Position numbers and translations under genes: made by a program. Of a stretch of 48,769 nucleotides of DNA, positions 40,845 through 48,511 are shown piece by piece. The DNA lies in assembly GCA_004554775.1 (NCBI GenBank), contig SFKI01000013.1, positions 1 to 48,769 on the forward strand, read 5' to 3'. The notes under the pieces were generated by a model. That model saw nothing but the letters and a program-made list of their open reading frames with translations. It had not been told where the DNA came from and made no database searches. This stretch comes from Subdoligranulum variabile. Lineage in GTDB: Bacteria > Bacillota > Clostridia > Oscillospirales > Ruminococcaceae. Within the stretch, counting starts at the first letter, position 1. Every line of letters starts with the position of its first letter.

Positions 40845-43097
40845 TCACAGCACCTTGTGGCAGGTACGGGCGATAACATCCAGCTGCTGCTCTTTGGTCA
40901 GGTCGATGAACTTGACCGCGTAGCCGGAAACACGGATGGTGAAGTTGGCGTACTCCTCCTTCTCCGGGTGCTCCATGGCGTCGATCAGCTTTTCGGTGCC
41001 AAAGACGTTGACGTTCAGGTGATGTGCGCCCTGGTCAAAGTAGCCGTCCATGACCTGTACCAAGTTGTTGATGCGCTCGCCCTCGCTGTGGCCCAGGGCA
41101 TCGGGGTTGATGGTCTGGGTATTGGAGATGCCGTCCAGTGCCCAGTGATAGGGCAGCTTGGCGACCGAGTTCAGGGATGCCAGCAGGCCGTGGGTCTCGG
41201 CACCGTAGGACGGGTTGCCGCCGGGGGCAAACGGGGTGTAAGCCTTGCGGCCGTCCGGCATAGCGCCGGTAGCCTTGCCGTAGACGACGTTGGAGGTAAT
41301 GGTCAGGATCGAGGTGGTAGCCTCGGAGTTGCGGTAGGTGTGGCGGCGCTTGATCTTCTCCAGAAAGCTGCGCAGCAGCTCGACGGCGATGTCATCGGCG
41401 CGGTCGTCATCGTTGCCGTACTTCGGAAAATCGCCCTCGATCGCGTAATCGGTGACAAGGCCCTGCTCGTTGCGGATGCACTTGACCTTGGCATACTTGA
41501 TTGCAGACAGAGAGTCAACTACATGGCTGAAGCCTGCGATACCGGTCGCAAAGGTGCGGCGGACATCGGTGTCGATGAGGGCCATCTCGGCAGCTTCGTA
41601 GTAGTACTTGTCGTGCATATACTGGATCAGGTTCAGGATGTTGACGTACAGGCCGGCCAACCAGTCCATCATGACATCATACTTGGCCATGACCTCGTTG
41701 TAATCCAGATATTCAGCGGTGATGGGCGCGTATGCGGGGCCGACCTGCTCGCCGAGTTTTTCGTCGACGCCGCCGTTGATGGCGTACAGCAGGCACTTGG
41801 CCAGGTTGGCGCGGGCACCGAAGAACTGCATCTCCTTGCCGGTCTGGGTGGCAGACACGCAGCAGCAGATGGAGTAGTCGTCACCCCAGACGGGCTTCAT
41901 CACATCGTCATTCTCGTACTGGACGGAAGAGGTGTCGATGGAGATCTTGGAGGCGTAGTCCTTAAAGGTCTTGGGCAGGGCCGAGGAGTAGAGCACAGTC
42001 ATGTTCGGCTCGGGGGCGGGGCCCATATTTTCCAGCGTGTGCAGGAAACGGAAGTCGTTCTTCGTGACCATAGAGCGGCCATCCATGCCGATGCCGCCGA
42101 CTTCCAGCGTAGCCCAGACGGGGTCGCCGCTGAACAGCTGATTGTAGCTGGGGATACGGGCAAACTTGACCATGCGGAACTTCATGACCATATGGTCGAT
42201 CAGCTCCTGGGCCTCGGTCTCGGTCAGGGTGCCGTTGTCAAGGTCGCGCTGGATGTAGATATCCAGGAAGGTGGAAACACGACCGACGGACATAGCAGCG
42301 CCGTTCTGGGTCTTGATAGCAGCCAGGTAGCCGAAGTACAGCCACTGCACCGCCTCGCGGGCGTTGGCAGCGGGGGCAGAGATGTCGAAGCCGTAGGCGG
42401 CAGCCATCTCTTTCATGCCCTTGAGGGCATTGATCTGCAAGGCGATCTCCTCGCGCTGGCGGACGACCTCCTCGGTCATGGTGCCGTCGCCGCAGTTGGC
42501 GAAGTCGTTCTGCTTGGCTTTGATGAGGTAGTCGATGCCGTACAGGGCCACACGGCGATAGTCGCCGACGATACGGCCGCGGCCGTAGGTGTCGGGCAGG
42601 CCGGTCACAATGTGGCTGTGGCGGGCCTTTTTCATCTCGGGGGTGTAGGCATCAAACACAGCCTGGTTGTGGGTACGGGTGTATTTGGTAAAGATCTCGT
42701 GCAGCTTTTCACTGGGCTGATAGCCGTAGGTCATGCAGGCCTGCTCTGCCATCTTGATGCCGCCGTAAGGCATGAACGCACGCTTGAGGGGTTTATCGGT
42801 CTGCAAGCCGACGACTTTTTCCAGGTCCTTCAGCTCGGGGTCGATGTAGCCGGGGCCGTAGGCGGTCAGGCCGGAGACAACTTCGGTCTCCATGTCCAGC
42901 ACGCCGCCCTTGGCGCGCTCTTCTTTTTGAAGCTTTTGCAGGGCACCCCACAGCTTGTTGGTAGCGTCGGTGGGGCCAGCCAGGAAGCTTTCGTCACCGT
43001 CGTAGGGGGTGTAGTTCTTCTGGATGAAGTCGCGGGTGTTGACTTCCTCTTTCCAGATACGGCCTTCAAAACCTTCCCACTGTTTGAAATCTGTCAT
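40845..43097 (-). CDS. pflB: Pyruvate formate-lyase (formate C-acetyltransferase)
   Basis: The 750-residue glycyl radical enzyme converts pyruvate and CoA to acetyl-CoA and formate. The active-site cysteines are in SICCCVSATQTG, and the radical glycine is Gly725 in RVSGYAVKF near the C-terminus. The full family length is present, so it should be active. The activase is encoded at 39837-40598. Upstream lie a TATAAT promoter (43149-43178) and three dyads (43195-43266) that may bind redox or carbon regulators. It is a central fermentation enzyme in this organism type. Confidence 0.96.
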   Translation of the reverse strand: MTDFKQWEGFEGRIWKEEVNTRDFIQKNYTPYDGDESFLAGPTDATNKLWGALQKLQKEERAKGGVLDMETEVVSGLTAYGPGYIDPELKDLEKVVGLQTDKPLKRAFMPYGGIKMAEQACMTYGYQPSEKLHEIFTKYTRTHNQAVFDAYTPEMKKARHSHIVTGLPDTYGRGRIVGDYRRVALYGIDYLIKAKQNDFANCGDGTMTEEVVRQREEIALQINALKGMKEMAAAYGFDISAPAANAREAVQWLYFGYLAAIKTQNGAAMSVGRVSTFLDIYIQRDLDNGTLTETEAQELIDHMVMKFRMVKFARIPSYNQLFSGDPVWATLEVGGIGMDGRSMVTKNDFRFLHTLENMGPAPEPNMTVLYSSALPKTFKDYASKISIDTSSVQYENDDVMKPVWGDDYSICCCVSATQTGKEMQFFGARANLAKCLLYAINGGVDEKLGEQVGPAYAPITAEYLDYNEVMAKYDVMMDWLAGLYVNILNLIQYMHDKYYYEAAEMALIDTDVRRTFATGIAGFSHVVDSLSAIKYAKVKCIRNEQGLVTDYAIEGDFPKYGNDDDRADDIAVELLRSFLEKIKRRHTYRNSEATTSILTITSNVVYGKATGAMPDGRKAYTPFAPGGNPSYGAETHGLLASLNSVAKLPYHWALDGISNTQTINPDALGHSEGERINNLVQVMDGYFDQGAHHLNVNVFGTEKLIDAMEHPEKEEYANFTIRVSGYAVKFIDLTKEQQLDVIARTCHKVL

Positions 43098-43148
43098 ATT
43101 GCACCTCTTTTAAAATTAGGGATACCAGATATTGTTCTTGCAGATGCC

Positions 43149-43178
43149 ATTATACACTATAAGCGGTATAATGCGCAA
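43149..43178 (-). promoter_or_regulatory. Promoter of pflB
   Basis: Minus strand TTGCGC (plus 43173-43178), 18 bp, TATAAT (plus 43149-43154). About 50 bp of leader precede the ATG, with AGAGGTG as the ribosome site. Confidence 0.72.
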
Positions 43179-43194
43179 CTGGAAAATTGTGTAC

Positions 43195-43266
43195 CCGGAT
43201 GGATTTTCCATCCGGCACGGATATCATACCAAAAGTTCAGTATTTGGTATGTTGTCCGGGCAACAT
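43195..43266. promoter_or_regulatory. Three successive dyads upstream of the pflB promoter
   Basis: CCGGATGGA-TTT-TCCATCCGG (43195-43215), CATACCAAA-N9-TTTGGTATG (43225-43251) and ATGTTG-TCCGGG-CAACAT (43249-43266) follow each other just behind the -35 box. Perfect symmetry and position suggest operators; the first or third could also be weak hairpins. Confidence 0.6.
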
Positions 43267-43294
43267 TTTTAAAAACTATTTGGATGCCTCCGCG

Positions 43295-43430
43295 AAAGGC
43301 CCCCTCTGGGAGGGGGCTGCCGCGCAGCGGGTAGGGGAGAGAGATTAGAAATCATCCGAAGTTTCGGGTTCGGGCAAGACTCTCTCCCTCAGTCAGCTTC
43401 GCTGACAGCTCCCTCTCAGAGGGAGCCATC
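43295..43430. repeat. Palindromic intergenic repeat next to eno (copy 5)
   Basis: AAAGGCCCCCTCTGGGAGGGGG and CCCTCTCAGAGGGAGCC form the ends, and inner arms GAGAGAG / CTCTCTCC and CAGCTTCGCTG are visible. It begins right after the eno stop and may act as its terminator. It is closest in layout to the copy at 32601-32709. Confidence 0.72.
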
Positions 43431-43439
43431 CACGCGCAC

Positions 43440-44735
43440 TTACCGTTTGATATTGAATGCACCAAAGCCAGGGTACTGGGCGGCACCGCCGAGCTCTTCC
43501 TCGATGCGCAGCAGCTGGTTGTACTTGGCAACGCGCTCGCTGCGGCTGGGGGCGCCGGTCTTGATCTGGCAGGTGTTCAGGGCAACAGCCAGGTCGGCAA
43601 TGGTGGTGTCCTCGGTCTCGCCGGAGCGGTGGGACGCAATGGCGGTGTAACCGGCCTTGTGGGCCATCTTGATGGCCTCGAGGGTCTCGGACACAGAGCC
43701 GATCTGGTTCAGCTTGATCAGGATGGAGTTGCCGCAGCCCAGGCTGATGCCCTTGGACAAACGCTCGGTGTTGGTGACGAACAGGTCATCGCCAACCAGC
43801 TGGACCTTGCCGCCCAGCTCCTTGGTCATATGCTGCCAGCCTTCCCAATCCTCTTCATCCAGGCCGTCCTCGATGGAGTAGATGGGGTACTTCTCGACCA
43901 ACTGCTTCCAGTGCTCGACCAGCTCTTCACTGGTAAAGACCTTACCGCACTTGGGCAGCTTGTACTCGCCCTTCTTACTACCCTTCCACTCGCTGGAAGC
44001 GGCATCCATGGCCAGCACAAAGTCCTTGCCGGGCACGTAACCGGCCTTTTCGATGGCCTCGAGGATATACTGGATGGCTTCCTCGTCGCTGGCCAGGTCG
44101 GGGGCAAAGCCGCCCTCATCGCCCACGGAGGTTGCCAGGCCCTTGCTCTTGAGCAGTGCCTGCAAAGCGTGGAACACTTCGGTGCACCAGCGCAGACCCT
44201 CTTTGAAGCTGGGGGCACCGGCGGGCATGATCATGAACTCCTGCACATCGACAGTGTTTGCTGCATGGGCACCGCCGTTCAGAATATTCATCATGGGCAC
44301 AGGCAGCTTATTGCCGGACACGCCGCCCAGGAAACGGTAGAGGGGAATGTCCAGCGAGATCGCCGCAGCGCGGGCGGCGGCGATGGAAACGGCCAGGATG
44401 GCGTTGGCGCCCAGGTTGGACTTATCCTTGGTGCCGTCTGCTTTCAGCATGGCAGCGTCGACGGCGTAGATGTCGGAAGCATCCAGGCCGACCAGCACTT
44501 CATTGATGGTGGTGTTGATGTTCTCAACCGCCTTGCTGACGCCCTTGCCGCCAAAACAGCTCTTGTCGCCGTCGCGCAGCTCGAGGGCTTCAAACTCGCC
44601 GGTAGAAGCGCCGCTGGGGGCAGCGCCGCGGCCGATGGTGCCATCTGCCAGCCAGACCTCGGCTTCAACGGTGGGGTTGCCGCGGGAGTCGATGATCTCA
44701 CGGCCGATGACCTTTTCGATTTCCAAATAACTCAT
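43440..44735 (-). CDS. eno: Enolase
   Basis: The 431-residue glycolytic enzyme interconverts 2-phosphoglycerate and phosphoenolpyruvate with magnesium. SRGNPTVEAEVWL is the N-terminal signature, the metal ligands lie in DAASSEW, SIEDGLDEEDWEGW and VGDDLFVTN, and ASHRSGETEDTTIADLAV is the C-terminal signature. The length is normal. It is transcribed alone from a TTGACA promoter with a GGTTAG-N6-CTAACC dyad at the start site. Products of this step feed pyruvate formate-lyase, whose genes follow downstream. Confidence 0.97.
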   Translation of the reverse strand: MSYLEIEKVIGREIIDSRGNPTVEAEVWLADGTIGRGAAPSGASTGEFEALELRDGDKSCFGGKGVSKAVENINTTINEVLVGLDASDIYAVDAAMLKADGTKDKSNLGANAILAVSIAAARAAAISLDIPLYRFLGGVSGNKLPVPMMNILNGGAHAANTVDVQEFMIMPAGAPSFKEGLRWCTEVFHALQALLKSKGLATSVGDEGGFAPDLASDEEAIQYILEAIEKAGYVPGKDFVLAMDAASSEWKGSKKGEYKLPKCGKVFTSEELVEHWKQLVEKYPIYSIEDGLDEEDWEGWQHMTKELGGKVQLVGDDLFVTNTERLSKGISLGCGNSILIKLNQIGSVSETLEAIKMAHKAGYTAIASHRSGETEDTTIADLAVALNTCQIKTGAPSRSERVAKYNQLLRIEEELGGAAQYPGFGAFNIKR

Positions 44736-44832
44736 GGTGCACGTTCCTTTCTATCTATAGCAGTGTAACAGGGATAGTATGGGTGGAGCGCCCCGCAAAC
44801 ATGCCGATGCACAGGGAAATGGGCGCGCTTTT

Positions 44833-44850
44833 GGTTAGCTTTTGCTAACC
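44833..44850. promoter_or_regulatory. GGTTAG-N6-CTAACC dyad at the eno start site
   Basis: GGTTAGC-TTTT-GCTAACC is a perfect 7-bp dyad 9 bp downstream of the -10 box. It shares arms and spacing with the sites at 39736-39753 and 45034-45051. Confidence 0.65.
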
Positions 44851-44859
44851 AGTGCAGAT

Positions 44860-44889
44860 ACGATACCATGCCAGGGGGCAGTTTGTCAA
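44860..44889 (-). promoter_or_regulatory. Promoter of eno
   Basis: Minus strand TTGACA (plus 44884-44889), 18 bp, TATCGT (plus 44860-44865). The leader of about 115 nt starts with the hairpin of the dyad at 44833-44850; no riboswitch was recognised. Confidence 0.65.
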
Positions 44890-45033
44890 CAAGATAACAG
44901 GTTTTTGCCTAAAATAAAATCACAAACGGTCTTGTTTATAACCATTTGACACAATATCGTGTGCAGCAGCGGGTTTCAGGCAGCTGTACGCTTAACAAAC
45001 GCCCCAAAACGCAGCAAGATAGTCTACGCTAAC

Positions 45034-45051
45034 GGTTAATGTATACTAACC
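45034..45051. promoter_or_regulatory. GGTTAA-N6-CTAACC dyad over the -10 box of the HD-GYP/AraC gene
   Basis: The dyad contains TATACT (45042-45047), a good -10 box without a clear -35 box. The ATG is at 45087. Binding here should block transcription, which fits autoregulation. Confidence 0.6.
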
Positions 45052-45086
45052 TCTTATTTCTATTAACTTGTAAGGAGGTGCGTCCC

Positions 45087-46079
45087 ATGACGGAGCCCGC
45101 AGCCGCTTCCCTGCTGGAATACCATGACCTGATCCAAAGCATCATCGCCGCCCTGGACGCACGCGATGCCTATACAGCCCAGCACTCGGACCGAGTGGCC
45201 GATATGGTGCTGGTGCTGGCCCACGCCCTGCATTTGAGCGAGGATGAGACTACGACCCTCCACATTGCCGCCCACCTGCATGACATCGGCAAAATTGCCG
45301 TGCCGGACACGGTGCTGCGCAAGGCAGGGCCGCTGACCGATACCGAGTGGGAAGAGATGCGCCGCCATCCGATGACGGGGTATGAGATTTTGCGCAAGGT
45401 CGGGCAGTTCCAGCAGGTGGCCGTCATCGTGCGGCACCATCACGAGCGTTGGGACGGCCGTGGCTACCCGGACAAGCTGGCCGGGGCTGCCATCCCACCG
45501 GGGGCGCGCATCATTGCGGTAGCGGATTCCATCGATGCCATGATGAGCAGCCGCAGCTACCGCCCGGCCATGACCGCGCCGGTCTGCCGCCATGAGATCG
45601 AGAAAAACCGCGGTGTGATGTACGACCCGCAGGTCGTGACCGCCGCGCTGGCCCACTGGGATGAGCTGGTTGGCCGCTACAGTAAACTGGAAACGCCGCC
45701 CACCCCCTACTTTGACCGCTTGCAGCTGGAGCACACCCGCCAGGCGCACGATTACCTGCTGGTGAACCAGGGCAGCCGCATTACGCTGGCTGAACTGGCC
45801 GCGCGATTCCGTCTTTCGCAAAGTTCGCTGAAAATTTGCTTCAAGGCGCTGTACGGCGTGCCGGTAGCCAGCTATCTGCGTGGGCTGCGGATGGACACCG
45901 CCGCCAATTTACTGCGCAGCAGCGACCTTCCGGTGGCGGAGATTGCCCACCGCGTGGGGTACGAGGATCCGAGCCGTTTTGCCGCTGCGTTCCGCCGCCA
46001 CACCGGCTGCCGCCCTACGGAGCTGCGCCGCGTGCCCTGCCCCACCCCACCCAAAAGCGAGGGCAATGCCAGCGCGTGA
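45087..46079 (+). CDS. HD-GYP phosphohydrolase domain fused to an AraC-type DNA-binding domain
   Basis: The product is 330 residues. Residues about 13-175 are an HD-GYP domain: QHSDRVADM, the HD pair in HLHDIGKIAVPD, HHHERWDGRGYPDKLAG (GYP motif) and ADSIDAMMSSRSYRPA. Residues about 225-315 are a double helix-turn-helix of the AraC family: ITLAELAARFRLSQSSLKICFKALYG, then LPVAEIAHRVGYEDPSRFAAAFRRHTGCRP. HD-GYP domains hydrolyse cyclic-di-GMP or similar dinucleotides and are usually joined to receiver domains, so a direct transcription output is unusual. The start at 45087 has AAGGAGG; the upstream ATG at 45039 lacks a site. Dyads near its promoter suggest autoregulation. Confidence 0.88.
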   Translation: MTEPAAASLLEYHDLIQSIIAALDARDAYTAQHSDRVADMVLVLAHALHLSEDETTTLHIAAHLHDIGKIAVPDTVLRKAGPLTDTEWEEMRRHPMTGYEILRKVGQFQQVAVIVRHHHERWDGRGYPDKLAGAAIPPGARIIAVADSIDAMMSSRSYRPAMTAPVCRHEIEKNRGVMYDPQVVTAALAHWDELVGRYSKLETPPTPYFDRLQLEHTRQAHDYLLVNQGSRITLAELAARFRLSQSSLKICFKALYGVPVASYLRGLRMDTAANLLRSSDLPVAEIAHRVGYEDPSRFAAAFRRHTGCRPTELRRVPCPTPPKSEGNASA

Positions 46080-46207
46080 GAAAAATCCAAACAGCACATT
46101 TTCTGCCTATTTCCGTATAACCCAGTTATCACTAACCCTAATACATATTTTTTACACCAACAACATCACTGTTGTGACTTAACATAGAGAGTGGAGGACT
46201 AAAAATT
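46080..46207. other. Leader region of the DUF6110 gene
   Basis: No gene is seen. The dyad CAACA-N7-TGTTG (about 46158-46174) lies about 35 bp before the GTGGAGGA ribosome site, and TAACCC occurs twice 15 bp apart near 46120-46140. These could be regulator sites. Confidence 0.4.
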
Positions 46208-46483
46208 ATGAATTGGGCTAAAGTTGCATTGTTCGCAGGCGGCGCACTGTTTGGTTCCGCCGGTATCGAGATCCTGACCAGCAAGGACGCCAAGAAGCTG
46301 TACACCCAGTGCACCGCCGCTGTGCTGCGTATGAAGGACAGCGTGATGGAAACCTCTACCACCTTGCAGGAGAACTGCGGTGATATCCTGGCCGACGCCA
46401 AGGAGATCAACGAGGAGCGCGCCGCTGCTGACGAGGCTGCTACCGTTGCCGACGAGGCCGCTGAAGATCAGGCAGCCGAATAA
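46208..46483 (+). CDS. DUF6110-family small protein
   Basis: The product is 91 residues. A hydrophobic start, VALFAGGALFGSAGIEIL (about 6-23), is followed by SKDAKKLYTQCTAAVLRMKDSVM, then a helical acidic segment ending in Ala/Glu-rich repeats (AAADEAATVADEAAED). This is the layout of the DUF6110 family, which is usually encoded directly before a heavy-metal P-type ATPase, as here. The function is unknown; it may be a membrane partner of the pump. The ATG at 46208 has GGAGG. The pump gene behind it is broken. Confidence 0.85.
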   Translation: MNWAKVALFAGGALFGSAGIEILTSKDAKKLYTQCTAAVLRMKDSVMETSTTLQENCGDILADAKEINEERAAADEAATVADEAAEDQAAE

Positions 46484-46499
46484 TTTTCACTGAAAAGTA

Positions 46500-46532
46500 C
46501 TGCCCGCTTGTACGGTGGGCAGCTTTTTCTTT
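46500..46532 (+). terminator. Hairpin between the DUF6110 gene and the ATPase gene
   Basis: CTGCCC and GGGCAG surround an 11-nt loop and are followed by TTTTTCTTT. It should end part of the transcripts before the ATPase. Confidence 0.65.
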
Positions 46533-46550
46533 GTGGGAGAGTAATAGCAT

Positions 46551-46847
46551 ATGAAATGGAAAATTTTGCATGAATGCAAAGGCCGCATGCGCCTGCACCT
46601 GAACAAGCCGCGCATGAGCCTTGCCGAAGCCGACCAACTGCAGGATTATCTGGTTGCGCTGCCCGGCGTGCGCACCGCCGCCGTGTATGAGCGCACCTGT
46701 GATGTCGTGGTCGTCTACATCCAGGACCGCGCCGGGCTGGTCAATGGGCTGGCCGCGTTCCGCTTTGATGTGGAAGCGCTGGCCGAGGTGCCCGCCAACA
46801 GCCCCGCGCTGTCAATCGCGAATACCAGGAAAAGCTCGTCAATATGA
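46551..46847 (+). CDS. Fragment 1 of the P-type ATPase: N-terminal domain
   Basis: This frame gives 98 codons. Residues 1-80 resemble a ferredoxin-like metal-binding domain (KWKILHECKGRMRLHLNKPRM, then DQLQDYLVALPGVRTAAVYERTCDVVVVY) without the CxxC pair. The last residues are out of frame. Confidence 0.6.
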   Translation: MKWKILHECKGRMRLHLNKPRMSLAEADQLQDYLVALPGVRTAAVYERTCDVVVVYIQDRAGLVNGLAAFRFDVEALAEVPANSPALSIANTRKSSSI

Positions 46848-47716
46848 CGATCTTCCACTTTGCGCGCAAGCTGTTTTTACCGATGCCGCTGCGCATTGCC
46901 TACACCGCCGTGCGCAGCCTGCCGTATCTGTGGCGCGGACTGACCTGTCTGCTGCGCCGCAAGCTGGAAGTGGAGGTGCTGGATGCACTGTCCATCGGCG
47001 TTTCGATGCTGCGTGGCGACTTTTCGACTGCCGGGTCGGTCATGTTCCTGCTGCGGCTTGGCGAGCTGCTCGAAGAGTGGACCCGCAAGAAGTCGCTGGG
47101 CGATCTGTCCCGCTGTATGTCGCTGAACGTTGACCGCGTCTGGCAACAGACTGCCGAGGGCGAAGTACTGGTGCCCATCAACCAGGTACGCCCGGGCGAC
47201 GCCGTGGTCGTGCACACCGGCAGCGTCATCCCGCTGGATGGCCGCGTGCTGGACGGCGAAGCCAGCGTGAACCAGGCCTCCCTGACCGGCGAGGCCGAAC
47301 CTGTGCGCAAGAGCGCCGGTGCAGTCGTCTACGCCGGTACGGTGGTCGAGGAAGGCCAACTTGTCATGACCGTGAAGCAGCAGGAAGGCAACGGCCGCTA
47401 CGACCAGATCGTGCAGATGATCGAGGCGTCCGAAAAGCTGAAATCTTCGAGCGAGACCCGCGCTGCTGCCCTGGCGGACAAGCTGGTTCCCTACAGCCTG
47501 CTGGGTACCGCCGTTACCTACGCGCTGACCCGCAACCCCACCCGCGCGATCTCGATTCTGATGGTCGATTTCTCCTGTGCGCTGAAGCTGTCGATGCCGC
47601 TGGCTGTGCTTTCTGCCATGCGTGAGTGCGGCAGCTACCACATCACTGTCAAGGGCGGCAAGTATCTGGAAGCCTTGGCCAAGGCTGATTCGTGTTCGAC
47701 AAGACCGGCACCCTGA
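46844..47716 (+). CDS. Fragment 2 of the P-type ATPase: membrane and actuator part
   Basis: This frame gives 290 codons. It holds the first membrane spans, the actuator domain, with VLVPINQVRPGDAVVVHTGSV and SLTGEAEPV, and the region before the phosphorylation site. The last residues (SCSTRPAP) come from the wrong frame. Confidence 0.65.
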   Translation: MTIFHFARKLFLPMPLRIAYTAVRSLPYLWRGLTCLLRRKLEVEVLDALSIGVSMLRGDFSTAGSVMFLLRLGELLEEWTRKKSLGDLSRCMSLNVDRVWQQTAEGEVLVPINQVRPGDAVVVHTGSVIPLDGRVLDGEASVNQASLTGEAEPVRKSAGAVVYAGTVVEEGQLVMTVKQQEGNGRYDQIVQMIEASEKLKSSSETRAAALADKLVPYSLLGTAVTYALTRNPTRAISILMVDFSCALKLSMPLAVLSAMRECGSYHITVKGGKYLEALAKADSCSTRPAP

Positions 47717-48399
47717 CCCATGCCACCCCGACCGTCGTGGACGTTGTGCCGTTCGGCGGCCGCAACACCGACGATGTGCTGCGCATTGCCGCCTGCCTGG
47801 AGGAGCATTATCCCCACTCGATGGCCAACGCCGTCGTGCAGGCCGCAGCCAGCAAGGGCATCAGCCATGAGGAGATGCACAGCGAAGTGCAGTACGTTGT
47901 AGCACACGGCATTGCCAGCAGCGTGGGCGGCGAAAAGGTCGTCATCGGCAGCCAGCACTTTGTCTTTGAGGATGAGGGCTGCTATATCCCGACCAGCGAG
48001 AGCGATAAATTTGACGCCCTGCCGCCGCAATATTCGCATCTGTATCTGGCCATCGACGGCGAGCTGGCCGGTGTTATCTGCATCGCTGACCCGCTGCGCA
48101 AGGAAGCTGCCGATGTGGGCATTGCCATCAGCGACGGCGCGGCCATTGCGCGTGAGATTGCCGACATGACCGTGGCCGCCGACAGCCTGAATGAGCTGGT
48201 GGTGCTCAAGCGCATTGCCAACGGCTTGCAGAAGCGCACCCACGCCAACTACCGCTTTATCATGGGCTTTAACGGCACGCTGATCGTGCTGGGCACCATG
48301 GGTATTTTGCAGCCCGCCACCTCGGCTCTGCTGCACAATGCCTCGACCCTGGGCGTAAGCTTGAAGAGCATGACCAATCTGCTGGATGAGTATAAGTAA
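47692..48399 (+). CDS. Fragment 3 of the P-type ATPase: phosphorylation domain and C-terminal spans
   Basis: This frame gives 235 codons. It starts with the phosphorylation motif DKTGTLTHATP, continues with the nucleotide-binding part (EEHYPHSMANAVV) and ends with two membrane spans (FIMGFNGTLIVLGTMGIL). The GDGVND block is absent. Confidence 0.65.
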   Translation: MFDKTGTLTHATPTVVDVVPFGGRNTDDVLRIAACLEEHYPHSMANAVVQAAASKGISHEEMHSEVQYVVAHGIASSVGGEKVVIGSQHFVFEDEGCYIPTSESDKFDALPPQYSHLYLAIDGELAGVICIADPLRKEAADVGIAISDGAAIAREIADMTVAADSLNELVVLKRIANGLQKRTHANYRFIMGFNGTLIVLGTMGILQPATSALLHNASTLGVSLKSMTNLLDEYK

Positions 48400-48411
48400 G
48401 GCGCAACGATA

Positions 48412-48455
48412 AAAAGCCCCCGCCGGTGTCCGTATGGAACTTGGCGGGGGTTTGG
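48412..48455 (+). terminator. Terminator after the ATPase gene
   Basis: CCCCCGCC (48417-48424) and GGCGGGGG (48443-48450) form an 8-bp stem followed by TTTGGGTTTT. Confidence 0.78.
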
Positions 48456-48479
48456 GTTTTATGGTATCTGCCATTTGGC

Positions 48480-48511
48480 TATAGGGGGCGATGCACAGTA
48501 TCTGCCCCTAC
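48480..48511. repeat. Short TAGGGGGC...GCCCCTA inverted repeat (copy 2)
   Basis: TATAGGGGGC and GCCCCTACA enclose a middle with CACAGTATC. It matches the copy at 37109-37142 except for a few bases. Confidence 0.6.

Larger units (their letters stand above)
46551..48399 (+). pseudogene. Heavy-metal P-type ATPase, broken by two frameshifts and a deletion
   Basis: The sequence matches a P1B-type metal pump in three frames. Joined, it would have a metal-binding N-terminal domain, a membrane region, the A domain (GEASVNQASLTGEAEPV), the P domain (DKTGTLTHATP) and a C-terminal pair of spans. The first break is near 46805: the lost frame then reads AVNREYQEKLVN before MTIFHF. The second break is near 47690, just before FDKTGTLT. 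The nucleotide-hinge segment with the usual GDGVNDSPAL is missing: KEAADV runs directly into GIAISDGAAIAREIAD at about 48117. Known relatives have roughly 75-80 residues there. It cannot be active as written, unless these are sequencing errors. Confidence 0.85.

Noticed and set aside
40857..43334. Very long open frame on the plus strand opposite pflB
   Set aside because: It is the shadow of the GC-rich pflB gene; it has no ribosome site and reads as low-information Val/Gly/Asp-rich protein, while the minus strand encodes a complete pyruvate formate-lyase.
44833..44850. Rex (redox) operator at eno
   Set aside because: The half-sites GTTA/TAAC are 8 bp apart, while the usual Rex site has 6 bp between them, and the outer bases differ.
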